Below, in pieces: positions 27,481 to 36,900 of a stretch of DNA of 64,000 nt (positions within the stretch are counted from its first letter, which is position 1; each line of letters starts with the position of its first letter). Both the position numbers and the translations under genes were made by a program. The DNA lies in the NCBI RefSeq assembly GCF_009469615.1, contig NZ_SSXX01000002.1:331501-395500 (forward strand), given 5' to 3'. Under the pieces are notes generated by a model. It searched no databases. It was not told the DNA's origin and saw nothing but the letters and a program-made list of their open reading frames with translations. Source of the stretch: Dechloromonas sp. H13. Lineage in GTDB: Bacteria; Pseudomonadota; Gammaproteobacteria; Burkholderiales; Rhodocyclaceae.

Positions 27481-28056
27481 GTGTCCAGGATCGTCTTCTT
27501 CAACAAGCCCTACGGCGTCCTCAGCCAGTTCACGCCGGAAGGCAAGTGGCGGGCGCTGGCCGAGTTCATTCCGGTCAAGGACATCTATGTCGCCGGCCGC
27601 CTCGACGCCGACAGCGAGGGGCTGTTGATTTTGACCGACGACGGCAAGCTGCAGGCGAAGATCGCCGATCCGCGGCACAAGCTGGAGAAGACCTACTGGG
27701 CGCAGGTCGAGGGGACGCCCGACGAGGCGGCGCTTGACCGTCTGCGCGCCGGCATCGCACTCGCCGACTTCACCGCGCAGCCGGCCAGGGTGCGGCGCAT
27801 CGACGAACCGGCCGACCTCTGGCCGCGCGACCCGCCGATCCGTTACCGCGCGGCGATCCCGACGTCGTGGCTGGAAATCCGCATCGCGGAGGGCAAGAAC
27901 CGCCAGGTCAGGCGGATGACGGCGGCCATCGGTTATCCTACGCTCCGCCTGGTTCGCGCCGCCGTCGGGTCGGCGACGCTGGATGGTCTGGCGCCGGGGC
28001 AATGGCGGCAGATCGACGGCAGTTACAAGGATTTGCAAGGAAAATTCAATGAATAA
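27481..28056 (+). CDS. rluE: RluE-type 23S rRNA pseudouridine synthase
   Basis: This 191-residue RsuA-family synthase has no S4 domain, as is typical of RluE (U2457 of 23S rRNA). It has the catalytic motif GRLDADSEGLLILTDDG with Asp42. It also has the family segments FFNKPYGVLSQFT and EGKNRQVRRMTAAIGYPTLRLVR. The GTG at 27481 is preferred to a TTG 15 bp earlier because MSRIVFFNKPYG matches the usual N-terminus. The 3' end overlaps the DUF192 gene by 8 bp, so rluE, DUF192 and ubiC look like one transcript. Confidence 0.9.
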   Translation: MSRIVFFNKPYGVLSQFTPEGKWRALAEFIPVKDIYVAGRLDADSEGLLILTDDGKLQAKIADPRHKLEKTYWAQVEGTPDEAALDRLRAGIALADFTAQPARVRRIDEPADLWPRDPPIRYRAAIPTSWLEIRIAEGKNRQVRRMTAAIGYPTLRLVRAAVGSATLDGLAPGQWRQIDGSYKDLQGKFNE

Positions 28057-28489
28057 GATTGTCGCCGCCCTCTGCGGGCTGACCCTGAGCGCGGCCGCCG
28101 GGGCCCAGAATGCAATGCCGGTACTCGAGCTGAACGCCGGTTTCCACCGCATCGAGGCCGAGGTCGCCGCCACCGACCAGAACCGCCAGGTCGGCCTGAT
28201 GAACCGCAAGGCGATGCCGCCGCAACGCGGCATGCTCTTCGTCTTCCCGCAGGAAAACACGCACTGCATGTGGATGCGCAACACGCTGATCCCGCTCTCC
28301 GTCGCCTTCATCGATGCCGATGGTGTCATCATCAACATCGAGAACATGCAGCCGCAGACCGAGGACAACCATTGTGCCAAGGTGCCGGCGCGTTACGCGC
28401 TGGAAATGAACCTCGACTGGTTCGCCCAGCGCGGCATCAAGCCGGGGATGAAGCTGAAAGGCATCGAGAAGGCGCCGCGTCCGCAGTGA
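28049..28489 (+). CDS. Exported DUF192 protein
   Basis: This 146-residue protein has a signal peptide (MNKIVAALCGLTLSAAAGAQ) and one DUF192 domain with the hallmark RQVGLMNRKAMPPQRGMLFVFPQ and MWMRNTLIPLSVAFID segments. The function of DUF192 is not established. The start ATG lies within the end of rluE with a good AAGGA element, and its TGA overlaps the ubiC ATG (TGATG). Confidence 0.88.
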   Translation: MNKIVAALCGLTLSAAAGAQNAMPVLELNAGFHRIEAEVAATDQNRQVGLMNRKAMPPQRGMLFVFPQENTHCMWMRNTLIPLSVAFIDADGVIINIENMQPQTEDNHCAKVPARYALEMNLDWFAQRGIKPGMKLKGIEKAPRPQ

Positions 28490-29019
28490 TGAAGCGCAGC
28501 AAATGGCGGACCCGCCTGGCCGGTGGCCTGCGCGATCCGCTGCTCCGTTCCTGGCTGACCGAGCCGGGCTCGCTGACTGCCCGCTGCCAGCGTGCCAGCG
28601 CCAGCTTCCGCGTGTGCCTGCTGCGCTACGGCAAGGGCCGGCCGCTGGCCGACGAGTCCGCCGGCGGCCGGCGCGGACGCGAACCGGCGTGGGTGCGCGA
28701 AGTCCTGCTCGAATGCGACGGGCGCCCGGTCATTTTTGCCCATACCACGCTGTCGACCGCAACCAGCGGCCGCCTGACGCGCTGGATGAGCCGCCTCGGC
28801 AGCCGTTCGCTCGGCTCGCTGCTGTTCGCCCATCCCGGGTTCCGGCGCGAAGCGATCGAGTACCTGCGGCTCGACCGTCGCCATCCGCTCTACCAGCGGG
28901 CCGCCGCCGTCGCCGAAGTTGGCGACCACCTGTGGGCGCGGCGCTCGCTGCATCGCCTCCGCGCCCAGCGCGTGCTGGTGACCGAGGTCTTCCTGCCGGC
29001 GATTACCCGCCTGCGCTGA
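28489..29019 (+). CDS. ubiC: Chorismate lyase UbiC
   Basis: This 176-residue protein has the chorismate pyruvate-lyase core (AWVREVLLECDGRPVIFAHTTL, then SLGSLLFAHPGFRREAIEYLRL and LWARRSLHRLRAQRVLVTEVFLP). It converts chorismate to 4-hydroxybenzoate, the first step of ubiquinone synthesis, in the cytoplasm. The ATG overlaps the DUF192 stop. Its last 57 coding bases recur at 37784-37844, next to the IclR gene on the far side of the TPS locus. A copy of the dispersed element lies at 28731-28763. Confidence 0.92.
   Translation: MKRSKWRTRLAGGLRDPLLRSWLTEPGSLTARCQRASASFRVCLLRYGKGRPLADESAGGRRGREPAWVREVLLECDGRPVIFAHTTLSTATSGRLTRWMSRLGSRSLGSLLFAHPGFRREAIEYLRLDRRHPLYQRAAAVAEVGDHLWARRSLHRLRAQRVLVTEVFLPAITRLR
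28731..28763 (-). repeat. Dispersed TGCGGTCGAC element, copy 6
   Basis: On the minus strand GGTTGCGGTCGAC is followed by AGCGTGGTATGGGCAAAAATG, inside ubiC. Its closest relative is copy 8 (35 of 40 aligned bases including flanks). Confidence 0.55.
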
Positions 29020-29023
29020 CGCC
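28963..29023 (+). repeat. 61-bp direct repeat, left copy (ubiC 3' end)
   Basis: The last 57 bases of ubiC plus 4 bases recur at 37784-37844 with 3 mismatches in 61. The pair brackets the 8.7-kb two-partner secretion locus. Confidence 0.85.
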
Positions 29024-29029
29024 GGTCGA

Positions 29030-29050
29030 CGCCGGAAGTGGTTTCCGGCG
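29030..29050 (+). terminator. Hairpin after ubiC
   Basis: CGCCGGAA and TTCCGGCG form a perfect 8-bp stem with loop GTGGT, 11 bp after the ubiC stop. There is no T-tract, so it is only a probable terminator. Confidence 0.45.
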
Positions 29051-29201
29051 GCGGTAATCCGTTGCGCGAGCGCCGAAAGCCGGCCCGAGGGGTGTGCATC
29101 CGTGAGTTATTTCATTGCATTCATATGGTTGCACGGTATTCTTCATAAATTGAAACAAGGTTCGTTCGCCATGCGCGCCGACCGGCCCCCGGACTACAAG
29201 A

Positions 29202-30932
29202 ATGTTCGCTGATCTTCCCCTTTTTCGCTTCCGGACCGTGGCGGCCCTGATGCTGGCCGCAACCACCCCGGCCGCCTGGTCGCAGACGCCGCCGGCATTC
29301 CATCCCAACGCCGGCACGCTGCTGAATATTTTTGCGCCGCCGGTCGAGGGGCCGACCCTGCCGGCGTCGGCATTGCCGCTGCCGGCGGACGAGAAGCCGG
29401 CGGGCGACATGGCGCAGGGTTCCGTCAAGGTGTCCCGCTTCGTGATCGAGGGCGTCAGCCTGCTGCCGCCGGCCGAGGTCGAGGCACAGCTTGCCGAACT
29501 GGTCGGACGCGACGCCACGCTCAACGACCTGCGCCTGGGGGCGGGGCGCATCACCGCGCTCTACCGGGAGCGCGGTTATTTCCTGGCACGCGCCTACGTG
29601 CCGCCGCAGGAGATCGTCGGCGGCGTCGTCCGCATCGCCGTGCTGGAAGGGCGCTTTGACCGGGTGGATGCCGCCGGGTCCGAGCGACTCGGCGCCGATG
29701 TGGCGGGCCGGACGCTCGCCGCCCAGGGCGTCGTTGCCGGGCAACCCGTCGAGCAGGCCGCGCTCGAGCGCAGTCTCATCCTCCTCGAGCAAAAGGCCGG
29801 TGCGCCGGCATCCGCCCTGCTGCAGCCGGGCGCCACCATCGGCACCTCCCATCTGCAGGTCGACACCCCCGCCGGTCCGCTGGTCGGCGGGTCGCTCGGC
29901 GCCGACAACTACGGCAACCGGTTTACCGGCCAGGGTCGGGCCACCGCCTCGCTGGCCCTCAACAGCCCGCTCGGCATCGGTGACCGCGGCAATCTCTGGC
30001 TCGCCTATTCCACCGGGGCGACCGCCGTCTTCGGTTCCTATCAGGTGCCGGTCGGCTACGACGGGTTGACCCTCGGCGCAAGCGCCGCCTACTACCGCTA
30101 CGATCTCTGCTGCCAGTTCGCCGCTCTCGACCGCGCCGGCGACGCCGCGGTCGCCGGCATCCAGGCGCGCTATCCCCTCGTGCTGCGGCAGAACGCGGTG
30201 CACTACGTCGGCCTTAGCCTCGAACGCAAACGCCTGACCGACACCTGGACGGGCGGTGATCTCGACGACAAGCGGATCAATGTCGCCGTTCTCTCGCTCG
30301 ACGGCGCCGCGGCGGCTGCCGCCGGGCAGGTACGCTACCGGCTGGCGCTGACCGGCGGCGACGTCCAGCTCAAGGGACCGGCGGATTTCGTCCGGGCCAA
30401 CGCGGCGACGGTCGACACCGCGGGAGGCTACGGCAAGCTGTGGGGGCAGGGGGAGTTCCTCCATCCAGTCACCGGCTGGAGTTTCCTCAACCTGCGCCTG
30501 TCCGGGCAGAGCGCCAGCCGCAACCTCGATTCCTCCGAGAAATTCCTGCTCGGCGGCTTCAACGGCGTGCGCGCCTATCCGGAAGGCGAAGCGGCCGGCG
30601 ACAACGCCTGGCTGGCCCGCCTCGACTGGGTGTTCCCGCTGACCGCCGCCGCCATCCCGGGCAAGGCGTCATTCCGTGTCTTCGCCGACAGCGGCGCGGT
30701 GTGGATCGTCGACGATCTGCGCGGCGGGCGGGCCGATCCCGGCATCCGCAATCACTACTCGCTGTCCGGCGCCGGCCTTGGCCTCAACTGGGCGCTGCCG
30801 CGCAGCGTCTCCCTGACTGCCTATGTCGCCACGGCAATCGGTGACAACCCGGGCGCCTCGGCCAGCGGCAACAATGCCGACGGAAAGAGCAACAACACGC
30901 GCGGCTGGGTCGGCGCGGAATGGGCCTTCTGA
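29202..30932 (+). CDS. TpsB outer-membrane transporter (FhaC/ShlB family)
   Basis: This 576-residue protein has a signal peptide (residues about 8-27), POTRA-type periplasmic domains (FVIEGVSLLPPAEVEAQLAEL..., ALYRERGYFLARAYVPPQEI) and a 16-strand FhaC-type barrel. The barrel has the conserved pore-loop motif FLLGGFNGVRAYPEGEAAGDNAW (VRGY in most members, VRAY here) and a C-terminal phenylalanine. TpsB proteins secrete one TpsA partner across the outer membrane. The tpsA gene follows after 2 bp. The ATG at 29202 was chosen as the start of the signal sequence. The locus lies between the two ubiC-end repeats. Confidence 0.92.
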   Translation: MFADLPLFRFRTVAALMLAATTPAAWSQTPPAFHPNAGTLLNIFAPPVEGPTLPASALPLPADEKPAGDMAQGSVKVSRFVIEGVSLLPPAEVEAQLAELVGRDATLNDLRLGAGRITALYRERGYFLARAYVPPQEIVGGVVRIAVLEGRFDRVDAAGSERLGADVAGRTLAAQGVVAGQPVEQAALERSLILLEQKAGAPASALLQPGATIGTSHLQVDTPAGPLVGGSLGADNYGNRFTGQGRATASLALNSPLGIGDRGNLWLAYSTGATAVFGSYQVPVGYDGLTLGASAAYYRYDLCCQFAALDRAGDAAVAGIQARYPLVLRQNAVHYVGLSLERKRLTDTWTGGDLDDKRINVAVLSLDGAAAAAAGQVRYRLALTGGDVQLKGPADFVRANAATVDTAGGYGKLWGQGEFLHPVTGWSFLNLRLSGQSASRNLDSSEKFLLGGFNGVRAYPEGEAAGDNAWLARLDWVFPLTAAAIPGKASFRVFADSGAVWIVDDLRGGRADPGIRNHYSLSGAGLGLNWALPRSVSLTAYVATAIGDNPGASASGNNADGKSNNTRGWVGAEWAF

Positions 30933-30934
30933 TC

Positions 30935-33900
30935 ATGAACAAGACATACCGTCTCATCTGGAACCACCGTCTCAACGCCTGGGTCGTCGCCTCCGAGCTG
31001 ACGCGCGCCAGTGGCAAGAAATCCTCCTGCCGCACCCGCGCCGGCGTCGCCGCCGTGGTCCTCGCGCTCGGCACCAGTCTGCCGCTCGCCGCCGCCGATC
31101 TGCCACCGGGGGCCTTGCCGACCGGCGGCACGGTCGTCGCCGGGCAGGCCGACATCGTCGCCAGCGGCACGCGCATGGACATCACCCAGGGCAGCCAGAA
31201 AGCCATCATCAACTGGCAGGGTTTCGACATCGGCAGCCAGGCGCAGGTCAACTTCGCCCAGCCCAATGCCTCGGCCGTCGCCCTCAACCGCGTCAGCGGC
31301 CCGGCCGCGACGCGCATCGAAGGTCAGCTCACCGCCAACGGCCAGGTTTTCCTGATCAATCCCAACGGCGTCCTGTTCGGCAACGGTGCGCGGGTCAACG
31401 CCGGCGCTTTTGTCGCCTCGACGCTCAATATCCGCGACGACGATTTTCTCACCGGCAATTACACTTTCACCGGCACCGGTGGCGCCATCGAGAACCAGGG
31501 CGCGATCTCCGCCGCGCCGGGCGGCTACCTCGCCTTCATCGCCCCGAAGATCACCAACGCCGGCACGCTCAGCGCGCCGCAGGGCACCGTCGCCATGGGC
31601 GCCGGCGAGCGCGTCACGCTCAATTTCGCCGGCGACCGCCTGGTCGGCCTCAGCGTCACTGCCGCAACGCTCGACACCCTGATCGAGAACCGCCAGGCCA
31701 TCCGCGCCGAGGGTGGCGCCATCCTGCTCACCGCCGCCGGCGCCGAAGCAGTCACGCGCGGCGTCATCAACAACAGCGGCGTGCTGGAAGCCGGCAGCCT
31801 GACCGCGGACGGCGGGCGCATCGTGCTCACGGCCGGCAACGACATCAATTTCGGCGCCGGATCATCGGTTGCGGTCGACGGCCAAAAAGGCGGCGAAATC
31901 ACCGTCCAGGCCAAGGCCGGCACGCTGCTGGCCGACGGCAGCCTCTCGGCGCGCGGCGCGAGCGGTACTGGCGGCAGCGTCCAGCTCCTGGGCCGCCAGG
32001 TCGGCCTCGTCAATGCGGCGCAGGTCGATGCCTCGGGCGCAACGGGTGGCGGGACGGTTCTGATTGGCGGGGATTACCAAGGCGGCAATGCGGCGGTGCA
32101 GAACGCATGGCGCACCTACGTCTCGCCGGCGGCGACAATCAGAGCCGACGCCCTGCAGCAGGGAGATGGCGGCAAGGTCATCGTCTGGGCGGACGACGCG
32201 ACGCGCTTCTACGGCAAGATCAGCGCGACCGGCGGAACGCTGGCCGGCAACGGTGGCTTCGTCGAAGTTTCGGGCAAAGGGTATCTCGACTTCAACGGCG
32301 TGGTCGACACGGCTGCCCTGAACGGCAGCGTCGGAACGCTGTTGCTTGACCCGACCAATATCGAAGTCGTCAGCGGGGGCACGGCGACGCTGGCCCAGGT
32401 CAATCAGTTTACCGACCCGGATCTCACCGCATCGTGTGCCGCATTCGGCAACGCGGCCTGCAGCCGCATCGCGCCGACGACGATCAACGCGGCAACCGCG
32501 AACGTCGTCCTGCAGGCAACCAACAACATCCTCTTCACTAACGCGGTCAGCATGACAAATCCCGGCTGGAGCCTGACGGCGACGACCCAGACCGGCAACA
32601 TCACGGTCAATGCGCCGATCGTGACGGCCAACCGGACGACGAGCGGAACCACCGGTGCAGTGACCCTCACCGCCGGCGGCAACGTGGTGCTCAACGCCGA
32701 CATTGCCACCGGCAGTGCGACGGTGGCCGACGCGGCCGGAAACACGACGGCGGCATCAGGTGCGATCACCGTCACCGCCGTCACGGGCATCTCCGGCGCC
32801 GGGCGGCTGATCACTGGCAATGCCACCCTCACCGGCGCGGCGGCAGGGACCGAAGCAATCCGCTCCGGCAACATCACGCTCAATGTGACGGGCGCGGGTG
32901 CCATCGGACTCGGTGGCACGAATGCCCTGACCATTGGCTCGGCCACCGGAAACGGCGCCGGGTCGACGGCAACGACCGGAAACATCACGTTCACCAGCGC
33001 CGACCGCATCAATAACGGCACCGCCGGCAGTGCCATCGATGTCTCGTTCGGGGCAGCAACGGGCGGGGCAACCAACACGGTCGGCTCGCTGACCGCCACG
33101 ACCGACGGCGGTGCAGGTGCCAGCGGCGAGATCGTCATCACCAGCGGCGAGGCGCTGCGTCTGGGTGCCATTAACGCCGGTGGCGGCGCTATCACGCTCG
33201 ACGTCGGCGCAGCAACGACGTCGGCGGGGGTGATCAGCGGCACTGGAACGTCACTGACCAAGCTGGGGGCGGGCACGTTGACCCTGTCCGGTGCCAACAC
33301 CTATACCGGCGCCACCAACATCAATGCCGGCACACTGGCACTCGGGGCGGCCAACCGGATCGCGAACACGAGCGCGGTGACTGTTGCATCGGGCGCGACA
33401 TTTAACCTGGCGAACTTTGCCGAAACGGTTGGTTCGCTGGCTGGGGCGGGTAATGTCACACTGGGCAGCGCGACCCTGACGGCGGGTGGCGACAACACGA
33501 CAACGAGCTTCTCGGGTGTGGTGAGCGGTACCGGTGGGCTGATCAAGGCAGGTACCGGCACGCTGACGCTGTCCGGTGCCAATACCTACACCGGCACGAC
33601 GACGATCAGCGCCGGCACCCTGGTCGCGGCGAACAATACAGCACTGGGCACCACGGCCGGAGGTACTGTGGTCTCCGGCACTAACGCAAGCTTGGCGCTC
33701 CAAGGGGGTATCACAATCGGGGCGGAAACACTGAGCCTGAATGGAACCGGTGTCGGCACCAACGGCGCATTGCGCAACCTCAGCGGAAACAATACCTGGG
33801 GCGGTACGGTGACATTGGCAGGAACAACGGAGATCCAGTCCGACGCCGGCACGCTTACCCTCAGCGCTGCCAATTCCGTGACGGGTACCAACCGGGCGCT

Positions 33901-36900
33901 CACCATCGACGGGGCAGGCGATACGGCCATTAACGGCACCATCACCACGGGCACGGGCACATTGACCAAGAATGGTACGGGCACGCTGACGCTGTCCGGC
34001 GCCGATACCTACACCGGCGCGACCAGCATCAATGCCGGCACGCTGGTGGCTGCAAACAACGGGGCCTTGGGTACTGCTGCGGGTGCGACCACCGTCGCGT
34101 CTGGCGCGACCCTGGCCCTGCAGGGCGGGATCACCATTGCCGACGCGCTGACACTTAACGGTACTGGCGTCGGCGGTGGCGGAGCCCTGCGCAATCTCAA
34201 CGGGAACAACACGACTAGCGGGGCGGTGACCCTGGGGGCAGGTGGCGCCCGTATCAATTCCGATGCCGGTCTGCTGACCATGTCCGGCGCGATTGGCGGG
34301 GCGACACGACCACTGACTCTCGGTGGTGCCGGCAATACGACGATCAGCGGCGCGATCGGCACGACGTCCGGAACACTGACCAAAGATGGTAGCGGCATAT
34401 TGACGCTGTCCGGCACAAACACCTACACCGGTACGACGACGATCAGCGGTGGAACCCTGCAGGTCGGGAATGGCGGCACAACCGGAACGCTGGGAACCGG
34501 GGCCGTGATTGACAACGCCGCGTTGGTGTTCAATCGGAGCAATATATTAACCGTCGCTAATGTGATCAGCGGGAACGGCACGGTGACGCAAGCAGGAGGT
34601 GGAACCACCATCTTTACCGGAAACAATACGTATTCGGGTACAACGACAATCAGTGCCGGCACCTTGCAGGTCGGCAATAGCGGTACCAGCGGGAGCCTCG
34701 GAACGGGGAACGTGATCGATAACGGCAGTTTGTCCTTCGCGCGTTCCGACACCTACACCGTCGCTAACAACATCAGCGGCACGGGGTCACTAACCAAGAC
34801 CAACTTGACCGGCGCGCTGACACTCTCAGGGAACAACACCTATACGGGCACCACCTTCATCAACGGCGGCAGCCTGACAGCGGCCGGCGGCAATGCCCTG
34901 CCTGATTCCTCCCCGGTCACACTGCTCAATAACGCGAGTGCCGTGCTCAACCTGGCAAACAGTGAAACAATTGGCGACCTTTCCGGTGGAGGAGCAACCG
35001 GTGGCAACGTCACGCTCGGTGCCAATACGCTGACGGTCAATCAGTCCGGTTCGACGGTCTATGCCGGCCTGATGAGCGGGACGGGCGGACTGACCAAGAT
35101 CGGCGCCGGCACACTGCAATTGTCCCATGCCAATACCTACACGGGTACGACGAATATCCAGGCCGGAACGCTGGCAATCGGCGGCAGCGAGAATATCGCC
35201 GATGCCAGTACCGTTAACGTGGCATCCGGCGCCACCTTTGACCTTCGGGGGTTCAATGAAACCATCGATGCCCTGACGGGCGGGGGCGCGGTGACTAAGA
35301 CGGGCACCGGGGCCACCACGCTGACTGTGGGCTTTAACAACGGATCGGGCGCCTTCTCGGGCGTGATCCAGAACCCGACCGGCACCCTGGCCTTGACCAA
35401 GATCGGCACCGGTACGCAGACCCTGTCCGGCGCCAACACCTATAGCGGGGCGACCTCGATCAATGACGGTGCGCTCATTGTCGCGAACAACGGGGCACTG
35501 GGTGATGCTTCGAGCGGTACCAACGTAGGTGCTGGCGGAACCTTGGCCTTCGATGGCGGCATCACCGTTGCCGACACGCTGGCCATCACTGGCACAGGCT
35601 ATAGCGGTGGTGGCGCACTGCGCAACCTCGTTGGCAACAACATGGTGACCGGCGGCGTCACCCTGAGCGGTTCGGCCCTCATCGTAACGGATGCCAATTC
35701 CACGCTGACCATTTCGGGTGCACTCAACGGGGCAGGGAGGGATCTGACTGTCGCCGGAACGGGCAGTTTCATCGCCCAGAACGCCACCAATGACGTCGCG
35801 TCGCTCACCGCGACCAACGCCGGCAGCGTCGCGTTGCGCGATGCCAATGCGATCGCCTTGAACGGTTCGACCCTGGCCGGTAACCTGCTGGTGCAGGCGG
35901 GCGGCGCCCTAACGCTCAATGGTGCGATCACGGCAAACGGCACAGGCGACACAATCACGCTTTCCGGAACGCGGTTTGTCAATTCGGCCGGTGCGAGTGC
36001 CCTGGCGGCGCCGAACGGGCGCTGGCTGGTGTGGTCGAGCAACGCCAACCCCTTCGGTGGCGCCACGCCCGACGTTCGCGGCGGGCTGGCCTACGACTTC
36101 AAGCAGTACAACGCGATCTACGGGGTAACGCCCGTCCAGGGGGCCGGCAACGGCTTTCTCTACACCCTCGCGCCGACCATCACGCCGGGGCTGACCGGCA
36201 CGGTGAGCAAGGTCTACGACACGACGACCACGGCGACGCTGACCGCCGCGAATTTCACTCCGACAACCGGTATGGACGGCGACGTCATCGCGATGACCGG
36301 CACCGGCGCCTACGACAACCCGAACGTGGCGGGTAGCCCGACCAAGTTGGTCACGGCCTCTGGCATTGCCGCGACAGTCACATCGAGTATCGCCGAAGGC
36401 AGCAAGCCGGTTTATGGCTATACGCTCACATCGACGACCGCGAGCGCGAACATCGGCGAGATCACCCCGGCGGCGCTGACCGTGACCGGCGCGACGACCA
36501 GCAGCACCTACACGGCCAATGCCCAGACCAACACCTTCGGCACGACGGGGCTGCTCGGCAGCGACAGCGTGACCGGGGTCAGTGGTCTCGGCACCGGCAC
36601 CAACGTCGGTACTTACGCCGACACCCTGTCGAACGCCACCGGCACCGGTCTTTCCAACTACACCATCAGCTACGTCAACGGCAGCCTGCAGATTACGCCG
36701 GCGGCGCTGACCGTGACCGGCGCGACGACCAGCAACACCTACACCGCCAATGCCCAGACCAACACCTTCGGCACGACGGGGCTGCTCGGCAGCGACAGCG
36801 TGACCGGGGTCAGCGGTCTCGGCACTGGCACCAACGTCGGTACTTACGCCGACACCCTGTCGAACGCCACCGGCACCGGCCTCTCCAACTACACCATCAG

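Noticed and set aside
30823..32349. 508-codon open frame overlapping tpsB and tpsA in another frame
   Set aside because: It gives an Arg/Gln/Pro-rich translation without motifs, and the tpsA frame carries the ESPR and secretion domain over the same bases.
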